A stretch of DNA of 27,825 bases from GCA-2718845 sp913041905 (GTDB lineage Bacteria > Pseudomonadota > Gammaproteobacteria > GCA-002705445 > GCA-002716945). The stretch covers positions 1-27,825 of the forward strand of contig CAJWJQ010000013.1 of the NCBI GenBank assembly GCA_913041905.1, written 5' to 3'. Under the pieces are notes generated by a model that saw only the letters and a list, made by a program, of their open reading frames with translations, was not told the DNA's origin and ran no database searches. A program made the position numbers and the translations under genes. This document shows, in pieces, positions 7,091 through 16,759 of this stretch; within the stretch, counting starts at the first letter, position 1; every line of letters starts with the position of its first letter.

Positions 7091-9826
7091 TTAGTATTCA
7101 AATTTATCTTGATAACCGAGTATACCTTCTCTTAATAATTCAGCAGTAGTATTACTTGATGTTGCTATTCCTTTAGGTAAAAATTCAAAATAGATAGCAT
7201 CATCTTTTTTTGTTCCATTCCAATATTCACGTATAACAAATTTCATACCATAACAACAACTTTCATATTCAATACCAATCATCCTTTCAAGAACATCTTC
7301 TGTTTTGCTTCTACGATTATTGAAAGAATAATTAACTTTACCAATTAACGAGGTTCTGTTATTAAATGGTAGCACTCCAGAAATATCCACTTCTTCTTGC
7401 TCGCCTCTTGAAAATCTATAACTTGTATTAAATATTTTATTTTGCTTACCATAGGGTTTTTTATATGATAACCTAACTTGATTTTTTTGGCCATGACCAG
7501 CATGAGGATTAAATTCTGTATAACCTGAGAGCCTCCAATAATCTTTGAATTTTGTATTAACAATCCCCATAATATTCGAGGAATCTGAGTGTGAAGTTAT
7601 GCTGTTGTTTAAATTTACAGATCTATCATCTAGATAGAAAATTTGCCCTATTGTACCTCTAATTAATTCATTTCCAGTTTTTGTATTTATCATACTAGAA
7701 GAAAGTGCTAGCGTAATTTGTTTTGCATCATTTAACTTATCATGTCCATAAAATTTATTTTCAGAAAATAAGTTATATTTAAAATCTATATTGCCAGAAT
7801 CAAAAACAGGGTTATCATCTTGATTTCCTGCTGGAACATATAAGAAATACATTTCTGGCTCTAAGGTTTGCAATATATTTTTGCCAGTCATTTTTTCATA
7901 AATCATTTTACCTTTTAAGCTTAATATAGGTGTTGAGTTACTCATTTCTTCGCGAGCAAGACCTGACGCATTTGCATCTAATCTGTAATCAACATGCTTT
8001 ATTCCGACTTTAGAAATTAATTCCCAACCAGGTTCTGTAATTGGATATTCTACAGATGGATATAACATTGTACGTGCCCCAGTGGCTTTGTTTGGCATCG
8101 TATGATCAAAAAAAGCAAATTCACCATTAAAATTATAATTAAAAGATCTATCTTTTTTAATATTATTATAATCAACTCTAATTCTAGGGAAAATACTGTA
8201 CTGTTCGTTAAGACCAGTTTTTGCTAACTGAAAATCTGTTGCTCCTATAGATGATTTAAAATATCCAAAATCACCATAATCTATTTTTTCAAGCAAAAAA
8301 TTTCTAGTAATATGCGTTCTTCCTATTCTTGAAACTGTATTTCCAAAGTCATCAAAGTACTGCAAATCAGATATACCCCCTGCATTTAGATTTGATCTTA
8401 TTAACGTTCCTTCCCACTTATCATTGTTTTGTTTTAAAGTGTTAGTGTATACCCTGTTGTCTCTAACAGAGTATGCATGTCTACTTTTTCCATAAACATC
8501 ATCTTTTTCCATATTAGCTAATTCTAATACGCTTTCACTGTAATTTGATTTATGCCTAAATTCTCCCTCTAACATTAAACCTCTTCCAGAGAAACTTGTG
8601 GGCTTGAAGGTCAAATCAAAGTTCTCAGCTAAATTTAGATAATAGGGAGTAGATATAACAGTACCGCTTTCCCCTTGGCTGCCAACAAAAGGAATAAGGA
8701 AGCCGCTATGACGTTTTTTGCTTAAAGGAAAACTTATAAACGGTGAATATAAAACTGGAATACCTTTATATTTTAAAAATATATTATAAGCATGACCTCT
8801 ATCATCTTCTCTATACAAGATTGTTTTGGTTGAATCAAATTCCCAGTCAGGATTGTTTATACTACATGTTGTATAACTGCTTGGCGTAAGATGAACTATC
8901 CCTTCATTATCTATAAAAATGTCTTCAGATTTACCTTTCCCTGGCCTATCTTGTGATGAAAAATAATACGTTGTAGATGAGAAAGCTACTGTATCATTCT
9001 GACTATTATACCCACCTTTATTTGCATACAAAGTAAGATCTTCAGTAAGATATTTGACATTTCCTTCTGCCTCTAATACTCCTGTATCAGCATTAAATTG
9101 TGCTTTATCTGATTTAACTAAATCTTCGGCTCTTTCAATTTCAACATTACCTGTAGCATAAAATATACCCTGCTCATCTTGATTTTGTTGATCAGATCGT
9201 ACTTCTAAAGTATCTTCATCAGCTCCAACTAGTGTTTTTTGTGCATCATAACTTTCATATTCTTCATCAATACATACGGGTAATTTATTTATCTCAGTAA
9301 CTGTTAGAAAATCTTCCCTTTTAGATATAATAATTTCCTGCAAAGAACTTTCATATGCTTCATCAAGTCTAGGAGCAACAGGACCATCAATAAATGCATC
9401 TCGTTTTTTATCTTCACCAAGATTTGTTACCAGCTCTCCTTGACTATAAATTTCTCTAACTTTTTCATTAGTAAATATAATAGTAATGTTTTTTGGAGTT
9501 GAAAAAGAACCTTTTTTTCTACTATAAAAAATATAATCCCATTGTTCAGAATGGAAAGCATCCGATATGGTCGGGCTCCCTAATAAAAATTTTACTTGTT
9601 CTCTGCTTAGACCTATTTTAAGCCTATCAAGATTTTTCTGATTTAAAAGAGTCCCTTGTTCAATAGGTATTTTGTATGGTTTAGGTATCCACTCTGGACC
9701 TTTTTCTATGAGTTCTAAAACAGATTCATCTGGTAATGATACCGAAGAAAACCATCCAGATTTTACAGGAGTAGCTATTAGTAAAACTACTAGCAGTGTT
9801 ATAAATTTTAATTGTAATGAATTCAT
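7091..9826 (-). CDS. lptD: LPS-assembly porin LptD with an N-terminal BamE domain
   Basis: LptD is the outer-membrane barrel that, with LptE, inserts lipopolysaccharide into the outer leaflet. Here 911 aa replace the usual 750-800. After a signal peptide (about 1-23, no lipobox cysteine), residues 47-130 are a BamE/SmpA/OmlA domain: PYKIPIEQGTLL, LKIGLSREQVKFLLGSP, FHSEQWDYIFY and ITIIFTNEKV. A linker (about 131-180) leads to the LptD jellyroll (YATGNVEIERAEDLVKSDKA) and then the barrel. The four cysteines that form the LptD disulfides appear to be present: C185, C321 and the pair C857-C858. The frame is continuous. Downstream are surA, pdxA and rsmA. The 81-nt gap to adk shows no terminator. 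Confidence 0.93.
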   Translation of the reverse strand: MNSLQLKFITLLVVLLIATPVKSGWFSSVSLPDESVLELIEKGPEWIPKPYKIPIEQGTLLNQKNLDRLKIGLSREQVKFLLGSPTISDAFHSEQWDYIFYSRKKGSFSTPKNITIIFTNEKVREIYSQGELVTNLGEDKKRDAFIDGPVAPRLDEAYESSLQEIIISKREDFLTVTEINKLPVCIDEEYESYDAQKTLVGADEDTLEVRSDQQNQDEQGIFYATGNVEIERAEDLVKSDKAQFNADTGVLEAEGNVKYLTEDLTLYANKGGYNSQNDTVAFSSTTYYFSSQDRPGKGKSEDIFIDNEGIVHLTPSSYTTCSINNPDWEFDSTKTILYREDDRGHAYNIFLKYKGIPVLYSPFISFPLSKKRHSGFLIPFVGSQGESGTVISTPYYLNLAENFDLTFKPTSFSGRGLMLEGEFRHKSNYSESVLELANMEKDDVYGKSRHAYSVRDNRVYTNTLKQNNDKWEGTLIRSNLNAGGISDLQYFDDFGNTVSRIGRTHITRNFLLEKIDYGDFGYFKSSIGATDFQLAKTGLNEQYSIFPRIRVDYNNIKKDRSFNYNFNGEFAFFDHTMPNKATGARTMLYPSVEYPITEPGWELISKVGIKHVDYRLDANASGLAREEMSNSTPILSLKGKMIYEKMTGKNILQTLEPEMYFLYVPAGNQDDNPVFDSGNIDFKYNLFSENKFYGHDKLNDAKQITLALSSSMINTKTGNELIRGTIGQIFYLDDRSVNLNNSITSHSDSSNIMGIVNTKFKDYWRLSGYTEFNPHAGHGQKNQVRLSYKKPYGKQNKIFNTSYRFSRGEQEEVDISGVLPFNNRTSLIGKVNYSFNNRRSKTEDVLERMIGIEYESCCYGMKFVIREYWNGTKKDDAIYFEFLPKGIATSSNTTAELLREGILGYQDKFEY

Positions 9827-9907
9827 TATAATTCTACATCTATATCAATAAACATATCATGTAAATAGTATCAGAATTAATTAAGTTACAAAACTCTAAT
9901 AGCTTCT

Positions 9908-10552
9908 TTAAGCCTTTAAAATTTCAGTAATTTTATTGGATAGAACGGAAGGATCATCTCCCCCGGTTAATTTATGCAATATGTTTTTTTCGCTATAAAA
10001 ACTAATAATTGGCGCAGTTTGTTCATCAAATACTTTCAGTCTATTCCTCACCGTCTCTTCCTTATCGTCTTCTCTTTGAGTTAGTTTTCCTGAAGAACAT
10101 TGTGAACAATTATCATTAGGTTTTTCCCCTCTATCTGTATTACCAATATAACCACAGTTATTGCATACCAATCTTCCAGTACATCTTTTAATTAATGTTT
10201 CTGTAGGCACATCTATTAAAAAAACATGTTCTAACTCAATATTTTTTTCTTTAAGCAGTGTATCTAAACTTTCTGCTTGAGAAATATTTCTAGGATAACC
10301 GTCAAGTATAAAACCGTTTTTACATTCATCCTGTTCAATTTTTTTAGAGACTAAAGATAAGACTAAATCATCACTAACAAACTTACCTGATGCCATAATA
10401 TCTTTTATTTCATCCCCTAATGAGCTTTCTGATTTAATTTCCAAACGAAGTAAATCACCAGTAGATATTTGAGGAATATTATATTTTTTTATAATTATTT
10501 TTGATTGAGTTCCTTTCCCACAACCAGGGGCGCCTAAAAATAATATATTCAT
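9908..10552 (-). CDS. adk: Adenylate kinase, zinc-LID type
   Basis: This enzyme interconverts ATP + AMP and 2 ADP. The P-loop GAPGCGKGT (residues 7-15), the AMP-binding STGDLLR and GYPRN segments, and the LID domain are complete. The LID holds four cysteines (C130, C133, C149, C152) that would bind zinc, unlike the E. coli enzyme, where a hydrogen-bond network replaces the metal. At 214 aa it is the long form. AAAAGG about 6 nt before the ATG serves as ribosome site. It begins 16 nt after hppA, so the two are probably cotranscribed, tying pyrophosphate hydrolysis to adenylate balance. Confidence 0.95.
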   Translation of the reverse strand: MNILFLGAPGCGKGTQSKIIIKKYNIPQISTGDLLRLEIKSESSLGDEIKDIMASGKFVSDDLVLSLVSKKIEQDECKNGFILDGYPRNISQAESLDTLLKEKNIELEHVFLIDVPTETLIKRCTGRLVCNNCGYIGNTDRGEKPNDNCSQCSSGKLTQREDDKEETVRNRLKVFDEQTAPIISFYSEKNILHKLTGGDDPSVLSNKITEILKA

Positions 10553-10568
10553 ACTTTACCTTTTAAAA

Positions 10569-12599
10569 TTATAATAATGGAGCTATTACTAGACTCACAA
10601 TAGCCATTACGTTTATTAAAATATTCATAGAAGGGCCAGATGTATCTTTTAAGGGATCTCCCACAGTATCTCCAACCACAGCTGCTTTGTGAGCATCTGA
10701 GCCTTTCCCACCTAAATTACCTTGTTCAACAAATTTCTTTGCATTATCCCATGCTCCGCCTGCATTAGACATTGTAAGAGCTAATAGCACGCAACTTAAC
10801 AATCCTCCTCCCAATAGCCCGCCAAGCATTTCAGGGCCAAAACCAAACCCTACTATAACAGGAGCAAATATTGCAATTGCTCCAGGTAACACCATTTTTT
10901 TAAGTGCTGCCGTAGTTGCAATTTCAATACATCTACTGTTATCAGGTTTAGCTGTACCTTCTAATAAACCAGGAATTTCCTTAAATTGTCTTCTAATTTC
11001 AGTAATCATTTCAAAAGCAGCATCTCCTACAGCGGTAATTGTTAAAGAGCCTACAAGAAAAGGAATCATTCCACCTAAAAACAAACCTATTAAAACGTTA
11101 GTGTCAGTTAAAAGTAGTTGAATTTCAGATTTACCTTGTTGGATATGAGTATGATTTACTTCCTGTACAAATGCAGTAATTATAGCCAAAGCTGCCAAAG
11201 CTGCCGCGCCGATAGCAAATCCTTTCCCAATTGCCGCAGTAGTATTACCTACCTCATCTAAACTATCGGTAATCTTCCGAGTTTCCTCACCAAGACCTGC
11301 CATTTCTGCTATACCGCCAGCATTGTCAGCAACGGGACCATATGCATCAATTGCCATTGTTATACCAACTGTAGCAAGCATTCCAACAGCTGCAATACCA
11401 ACACCATAAAGATCTGCATAAGCGTTTGAAATAAATATTATTATGGCAATTGTAATAATTGGTATCACAACAGATTCTAATCCTGTGGCTAAACCAGTAG
11501 TTATAACTGTTGCGGGTCCGGTTTCACCTTGCCCTGCAATTTTTTTCACAGGTGAACCACCAGTATAATATTCAGTTACTAAACCTATAATTACACCCCC
11601 AATCGTACCAGCTAAAACGGCAAGCCAAATATTAGAATTAAGCTGTAAAAAAGTAATTACAACATATGAGAAAATTATAAAAATCACTGCAGAAGAAAAA
11701 GTACCTCCTCTCAAAGCGCCACTTATTTTTTCAGTTGATGTAGATTTTGCAAGAATTTTAACTATAAAAATACCAATTATTGAACATATTAAACCTAAGG
11801 ATGCTAAAGCTAAAGGTAGAAACATTAATGATTGTCTTGGTCCTAAAAACTCTATTACACTGGCCCCGATAGTTGAAGCTATAGCAATTGTCGCTATTAT
11901 AGACCCACAATAAGATTCAAATATATCTGAACCCATGCCAGCTACGTCACCTACATTATCTCCAACATTGTCTGCTATAACACCAGGGTTTCGTGGATCA
12001 TCTTCTGGTATTCCAGCTTCAACTTTTCCAACTAAATCTGCACCAACATCAGCAGATTTTGTAAAAATACCGCCTCCTACACGTGAAAATAAAGCTACAG
12101 TAGACGCACCCATTCCAAAACCATGAATGACAGATGCAGTCTCTGGATTATTAGCAAATAAAAAATACAATACACCTAAGCCTAGAAGGCCCATAGCAGC
12201 AACAGTTAAACCCATAATTGATCCGCCAAAAAATGCAATCGTTAAACTTTCAGACAATCCAGATTTATTTGCAGCATTAGTAGTTCTCACATTTGCTTTG
12301 GTAGCGGTGTACATTCCAATAAATCCTGTTGCCGATGAACATAACGCCCCTATAATAAAAGCAAGAGTACTTTGGAAACCCAGACCAATATAAATACCAA
12401 CTATTAGAATTGACGAAAATATAAATAAAATAGAATATTCTTTTTTTATAAAAGCCATGGCTCCAATATGAATTTGATCAGATATATCAATAATCTTACC
12501 CTCGCCTGCAGCAAAACTAAGAACAAACTTATATAAGAAATAAGCTGTAATAAGGCCTACTACTCCTAGAATAATTGGAATCAACTCTAAATTAGTCAT
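10569..12599 (-). CDS. hppA: Membrane-bound ion-pumping pyrophosphatase, K+-dependent type
   Basis: This polytopic protein (676 aa, about 15-16 membrane segments) couples pyrophosphate hydrolysis to H+ or Na+ export. The substrate-binding loop DVGADLVGKVEAGIPEDDPR (184-203) and its continuation VIADNVGDNVGD are intact, as are IDAYGPVADNAGGIAEM (418-434) and the C-terminal DTVGDPLKDTSGP. The subclass motif reads GNTTAAIGKG (451-460): alanine where K+-independent enzymes have lysine, so K+-dependence is predicted. Whether it pumps H+ or Na+ I cannot say. AGAGG lies just before the ATG. The 73-bp region to the divergent mrdA gene must carry both promoters. Confidence 0.95.
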   Translation of the reverse strand: MTNLELIPIILGVVGLITAYFLYKFVLSFAAGEGKIIDISDQIHIGAMAFIKKEYSILFIFSSILIVGIYIGLGFQSTLAFIIGALCSSATGFIGMYTATKANVRTTNAANKSGLSESLTIAFFGGSIMGLTVAAMGLLGLGVLYFLFANNPETASVIHGFGMGASTVALFSRVGGGIFTKSADVGADLVGKVEAGIPEDDPRNPGVIADNVGDNVGDVAGMGSDIFESYCGSIIATIAIASTIGASVIEFLGPRQSLMFLPLALASLGLICSIIGIFIVKILAKSTSTEKISGALRGGTFSSAVIFIIFSYVVITFLQLNSNIWLAVLAGTIGGVIIGLVTEYYTGGSPVKKIAGQGETGPATVITTGLATGLESVVIPIITIAIIIFISNAYADLYGVGIAAVGMLATVGITMAIDAYGPVADNAGGIAEMAGLGEETRKITDSLDEVGNTTAAIGKGFAIGAAALAALAIITAFVQEVNHTHIQQGKSEIQLLLTDTNVLIGLFLGGMIPFLVGSLTITAVGDAAFEMITEIRRQFKEIPGLLEGTAKPDNSRCIEIATTAALKKMVLPGAIAIFAPVIVGFGFGPEMLGGLLGGGLLSCVLLALTMSNAGGAWDNAKKFVEQGNLGGKGSDAHKAAVVGDTVGDPLKDTSGPSMNILINVMAIVSLVIAPLL

Positions 12600-12637
12600 A
12601 ATCGCCTCTTCTATAGAAATTATCTAAGTGTTATATT

Positions 12638-12666
12638 TTGTATTCCTTTAACAAAATACCCATAAT
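12638..12666 (+). promoter_or_regulatory. Candidate mrdA promoter, predicted leaderless transcript
   Basis: The -35 TTGTAT (12638-12643) and the -10 CATAAT (12661-12666) are separated by 17 bp. The expected start, about 7 nt beyond the -10, coincides with the mrdA ATG at 12673, and no Shine-Dalgarno precedes that ATG. A leaderless mRNA is therefore the simplest reading, but the boxes are only moderately good. Confidence 0.45.
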
Positions 12667-12672
12667 GTTTAT

Positions 12673-14589
12673 ATGAAAACAAAAGCTCGAAAAGACTCTA
12701 TCAGAAAACGTCGTAAGATTGAAGAAAAATATAGTTGGGATCGCATGAATGATGCGGAAGAAGAAAGAAAATCTCACAGCAATCGCGCCATAATAGCAAC
12801 ACTAGTTGTGATCGGAATTTTTTTTACCTATATGGTAAAACTTTACGAAGTACAAGTATCAGGTTATGAATACTATAGTACAAAATCAGATTCAAATAGA
12901 ATTAAAATAAGACCAGTACCAGCAGCTAGAGGAAAAATATTTGATAGAAATGGAAAAGTCATTGCTAAAAATATAAGCACGTTTGATTTAATTGTTAAAA
13001 AAGAACTTATAAAAAACAAGGAAGAGTTTTTAGAAAAAGCATCTCTTATAATTAAATTAGACTCAAATCAAAAAAAAAATATTATAAAACAATTTAAAAA
13101 TAGAAGACTTAAAGACATTACTATTTTAGAAGACATAACAATGGATGAGTATTCAAAAATATCAGTTGATAAACATATATTGCCAGAAATTGAATTAGGT
13201 ATTAAATCTAGAAGAGCATACACACATCCTTATGCTACAGCACATATCCTTGGGTACATAGGTAAAGTATCAGATTCAGATATAGAGTCAGAAGTGGTTA
13301 AAATTCAAGAGGGAATGGTAGAAATTGGGAAGCTTGGAATTGAAAGATTTTATCAAAATATTTTGGCTGGTGAGTCAGGGTTTGAAAAACTCGAAACAGA
13401 TGCGTTTGGTGAAGTTATAAGAACAATTGAAACAAAAGAATCAAGAAGAGGGGATGATATTTATCTGACAATAGATTTAAATTTACAGAAATTTATTTAT
13501 AAAAAAATGAAAAACAAAGAAGGTAGTGTAATTGCAATGAATCCAAATAATGGTGAAATACTAGCCTTTGTAAGCGCGCCTGGATATGACATAAATCTTT
13601 TTACTAAATCAATTTCACAAAAAGATTACAACAAACTATTACAAGATAAAAGAAAGCCAATGATTAACAGAGCTATTAATGGACAATATCCTCCGGCATC
13701 AACACTTAAACCTTTTATTGGGCTTATTGCATTGGATGAGGGCATTATTAATAGTAAAAAATTTGTATCATGTTCAGGCGCATATAAGCTTGCTAATCAT
13801 AAAAGACCGTTTAAATGTTGGAAAAAAGAAGGGCATGGGCCTGCTGATTTATCATATGCTATAACACAATCTTGTGATGTTTTCTTTTATAGAGTCTCTG
13901 AGTTAGTCGGTATAGATATTATTAGCGAAAATCTTTATAAATATGGCTTTGGGAAAAAAACTTACATAGATCTATATAATGAATCAGTGGGCTTAATACC
14001 GGATAGAGCATGGAAACGAAAAAATTTACAACAACCTTGGTATCCTGGCGAAACATTAAACATTGGTATAGGACAAGGTTATTTTTTATCTACACCAATA
14101 CAATTAACGCTAGCAACTGCATCTATAGCTACCGCAGGACAAACATATACCCCGCATTTGTTTTTACGCTCTCAGGATTCTAAAACTGGAGATTTTATTA
14201 ATTATGAAGCAGAAGATAATAAATTTATAACACCGAATGTAGACCATGACTCCTTAGATATTGTTCACCATGCAATGTGGAGAGTGACAAATGAAAGGGG
14301 CGTGGGAACTGCGTCGCGTTTAAAAAAAATAGGTAATATTGAGATAGCTGGGAAAACTGGTACGGCGCAAGTATATTCACAAGATGCAGAAAAAGGACAA
14401 TCAAGTAAAAAGATATTACAAGACCATGCTTTATTTATTAGCTATGCCCCATTTGAAAACCCTGAAATTGTAGTTACGGTTATTGTAGAGCACGGAGGAG
14501 GAGGATCGTCTACGGCAGCTCCTATTGCACGTGATACTATAGAATATTATATGGAGAATAAAAAAACAGTGGTATCTAATAATGAGTGA
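12673..14589 (+). CDS. mrdA: Penicillin-binding protein 2 (elongasome transpeptidase)
   Basis: PBP2 cross-links peptidoglycan during cell elongation, working with the glycosyltransferase RodA and MreC. A basic cytoplasmic tail (1-37) precedes one membrane anchor (about 38-56), a pedestal domain with the RGKIFDRNG motif (86-94), and the transpeptidase domain. Active-site motifs are in order: SxxK as STLK (343-346), SxN-type SCD (400-402) and KTG (561-563). The cytoplasmic tail is unusually long and arginine/lysine-rich. At 638 aa it is family length. It overlaps rodA by 8 nt and opens the mrdA-rodA-mltB-dacA operon. Confidence 0.95.
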   Translation: MKTKARKDSIRKRRKIEEKYSWDRMNDAEEERKSHSNRAIIATLVVIGIFFTYMVKLYEVQVSGYEYYSTKSDSNRIKIRPVPAARGKIFDRNGKVIAKNISTFDLIVKKELIKNKEEFLEKASLIIKLDSNQKKNIIKQFKNRRLKDITILEDITMDEYSKISVDKHILPEIELGIKSRRAYTHPYATAHILGYIGKVSDSDIESEVVKIQEGMVEIGKLGIERFYQNILAGESGFEKLETDAFGEVIRTIETKESRRGDDIYLTIDLNLQKFIYKKMKNKEGSVIAMNPNNGEILAFVSAPGYDINLFTKSISQKDYNKLLQDKRKPMINRAINGQYPPASTLKPFIGLIALDEGIINSKKFVSCSGAYKLANHKRPFKCWKKEGHGPADLSYAITQSCDVFFYRVSELVGIDIISENLYKYGFGKKTYIDLYNESVGLIPDRAWKRKNLQQPWYPGETLNIGIGQGYFLSTPIQLTLATASIATAGQTYTPHLFLRSQDSKTGDFINYEAEDNKFITPNVDHDSLDIVHHAMWRVTNERGVGTASRLKKIGNIEIAGKTGTAQVYSQDAEKGQSSKKILQDHALFISYAPFENPEIVVTVIVEHGGGGSSTAAPIARDTIEYYMENKKTVVSNNE

Positions 14590-15697
14590 ATATATACGTG
14601 ATGGAGTTAAACCATTCTCAGGTTTATCGTCTTTATTGCATATTGATACAAAATTATTTATTGCAATAATAATTATTACAATTTTTGGTTTAACAACTAT
14701 TTATAGTAGTTCTGGGGGAGATTTAAGTTTAGTTATTAAACAATTCACAAGAGTTACGATTGGAATAGTTACTATGATATTTATTGCACAAGTGCACCCA
14801 GATAATTTAAAACTTTTTTCTCCTATTCTATATATTTTCACTTTAGTCTTACTTATCTTAGTTCTTTTTTTTGGTGTTGGTAATACTGCAGACAGATGGT
14901 TAGATTTATATTTTATAAAATTTCAACCATCAGAATTAATGAAAATTTTTGTACCTCTTATGGTTGCTTATTATTATTCTAATAAACCTTTACCACCTAA
15001 AACTAAATATCTATTTGTATCGATTATTATTGTGTTAACCCCTGTCTTGATGATAATAAAACAACCAGACTTGGGTACCGCTCTTTTAATCGGCATGTCT
15101 GGTGCAATAGCAATATTATTAGCTGGAATATCTTTAAAATTTTTTATTGGCAGTACAGTGGGTGGGTTTCTTTTAGCCCCTGTGTTATGGATGAACATGC
15201 ATGATTATCAAAAAGAAAGAGTACTAACATTTTTTAATCCAGAATCTGATCCAATGGGATCGGGTTATCATCTTATGCAATCTAAAATTGCTTTAGGGTC
15301 TGGTGGTTTTTTTGGCAAAGGGTTATTTAATGGAACACAATCAAAACTAGGCTTTGTACCTGAGCATTCGACTGATTTTATTTTTACAGCTTTTGGAGAG
15401 GAATTTGGTTTTTTAGGAGTTATACTCTTAATGACCCTTTATTTATTTATTGCCTTAAGAGGTTTAAGTATTTCAGTTAAAGCCACCGATAATTTTGGTA
15501 GGATTTTATCAGGAACACTGAGCCTAACAATATTTTTATATGTATTAGTAAATGTAGGAATGGTTATTGGATTTCTCCCAGTAGTTGGTGCGCCACTTCC
15601 GTTTATGAGCTATGGAGGAACTTCAATGGTTACCCTGTTTGCTACATTTGGCATGATTATGTCAGTTAAATCTCATCAAAGGATACTTAGAAAGTGA
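14582..15697 (+). CDS. rodA: SEDS peptidoglycan glycosyltransferase RodA
   Basis: RodA polymerises lipid II into glycan strands and is activated by PBP2, encoded immediately upstream. The protein (371 aa) has about ten hydrophobic segments and the SEDS hallmarks: WLDLYFIKFQPSELMK, KQPDLGTALL, GSGYHLMQSKIALGSGGFFGKG, PEHSTDFIFTAFGEEFG and the C-terminal PLPFMSYGGTSM. The EH(S)TDF loop contains the catalytic aspartate region. The ATG overlaps the mrdA stop (ATGAGTGA) and its own stop overlaps the mltB start, which implies coupled translation. FtsW is excluded by the operon partner rather than by sequence alone. Confidence 0.95.
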   Translation: MSEYIRDGVKPFSGLSSLLHIDTKLFIAIIIITIFGLTTIYSSSGGDLSLVIKQFTRVTIGIVTMIFIAQVHPDNLKLFSPILYIFTLVLLILVLFFGVGNTADRWLDLYFIKFQPSELMKIFVPLMVAYYYSNKPLPPKTKYLFVSIIIVLTPVLMIIKQPDLGTALLIGMSGAIAILLAGISLKFFIGSTVGGFLLAPVLWMNMHDYQKERVLTFFNPESDPMGSGYHLMQSKIALGSGGFFGKGLFNGTQSKLGFVPEHSTDFIFTAFGEEFGFLGVILLMTLYLFIALRGLSISVKATDNFGRILSGTLSLTIFLYVLVNVGMVIGFLPVVGAPLPFMSYGGTSMVTLFATFGMIMSVKSHQRILRK

Positions 15698-16734
15698 TAA
15701 AAAAAATCTCGTTAACTATAATATTTCTTATACTTTGGACTAATGTGCAAGCTGATCTTGATGGTTATGATAATAATGAAGTTAAAAACTTTATAAATCA
15801 TATGCACACAAAACACAATTTTAATAAAGCAGAACTAGAAAAGCTTTTTATTGAAATTATTCCTGAAAAGAGAATTAAAAAGTTTTTTAAAAAAGCACCT
15901 GAAAGAACACTAACTTGGAATGGTTGTGATAAAAAAGATAAAAATTGTACAAATTATAAAAAATTATTTGTAACAAAAAATAATATAAGAAGAGGATTAG
16001 AGTTTTGGCTTAAAAATAAAAAAGATCTTCAACAAGCTCATCAAAAATATGGAGTACCACCGGAAATAATTATTTCTATTATTGGAATTGAAAGTAAGTA
16101 TGGAACTAGAACTGGTACGTTCAAAACTTTTGATACATTAGCCTCATTATCTTTTGGTCCAAACAAAGGCAGAAGATCCAAATTTTTTAAAACAGAGCTT
16201 ATAAATTTTTTACTTATGTGTAGAGAGAATAAATTTGATCCTAGCTCCATAAAAGGCTCATACGCGGGCGCCCTTGGTCAACCACAGTTTATATCAAGCA
16301 GTTATCGAAATTATGCGGTAGATTTTAATAATGATAAAAAAATCGATTTATGGGATTCAACCGAGGACATTATAGGGAGTGTTGCAAATTATTTTAAAAG
16401 AAATGGTTGGAAAAAAAATCAACCAATTATGTCTAAGGTTATCTACTTAGAGTCAGAGTCTAACTTTATAAAAAATGAATCTAAAAAATCATATCGACCA
16501 AAAATATCATATTCTAACTATCAAAAACACGGTCTATCTTCTGATATATCAATTGAACCATCTTCGTTAGTTTCTGTTATTGGAAGAAAAGAAAAAGACG
16601 GTAATGTTTATAGTTTTGGACATAAAAACTTTTATGTTATCACTCGTTATAATAGAAGTCGTTTGTACGCACTAGCTGTTTATTTTTTGAGTAAAGAGAT
16701 TAGGAGTGCAAAATCGAGGATGGAAAGATTATGA
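15694..16734 (+). CDS. mltB: Lytic murein transglycosylase B
   Basis: MltB cleaves peptidoglycan glycan strands to 1,6-anhydro-MurNAc ends, making room for insertion of new material. The catalytic glutamate is in GIESKYGTRTG (E133), followed by LASLSFGPNKGRRSKFF and GSYAGALGQPQFISSSYR, then NNDKKIDLW. The start is a GTG overlapping the rodA stop (GTGA). The N terminus (residues 1-20) is a signal peptide ending in VQA with no lipobox cysteine, whereas many gammaproteobacterial MltB proteins are lipoproteins. This one should be soluble in the periplasm. At 346 aa it is complete. Its anhydro-muropeptide products could feed the amgK-murU recycling genes at 21308-22932. Confidence 0.92.
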   Translation: MIKKISLTIIFLILWTNVQADLDGYDNNEVKNFINHMHTKHNFNKAELEKLFIEIIPEKRIKKFFKKAPERTLTWNGCDKKDKNCTNYKKLFVTKNNIRRGLEFWLKNKKDLQQAHQKYGVPPEIIISIIGIESKYGTRTGTFKTFDTLASLSFGPNKGRRSKFFKTELINFLLMCRENKFDPSSIKGSYAGALGQPQFISSSYRNYAVDFNNDKKIDLWDSTEDIIGSVANYFKRNGWKKNQPIMSKVIYLESESNFIKNESKKSYRPKISYSNYQKHGLSSDISIEPSSLVSVIGRKEKDGNVYSFGHKNFYVITRYNRSRLYALAVYFLSKEIRSAKSRMERL

Positions 16735-16738
16735 AATA

Positions 16739-16747
16739 TGATATAAT
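16739..16747 (+). promoter_or_regulatory. Extended -10 promoter candidate before dacA
   Basis: TGATATAAT is an extended -10 box (TGN plus perfect TATAAT) with no convincing -35. The predicted start would leave a leader of only about 6 nt before the dacA ATG at 16760, which has no Shine-Dalgarno. It may give dacA and the aminotransferase gene an internal promoter. Confidence 0.5.
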
Positions 16748-16759
16748 CTCTTAAATCTT

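Noticed and set aside
7345..7563. A 72-aa frame inside lptD on the same strand
   Set aside because: It is an alternate frame of the barrel coding region with no family resemblance.
11935..12393. Two open frames on the + strand opposite hppA
   Set aside because: They are antisense shadows of a strongly conserved gene, have biased proline/alanine/lysine composition and no ribosome sites.
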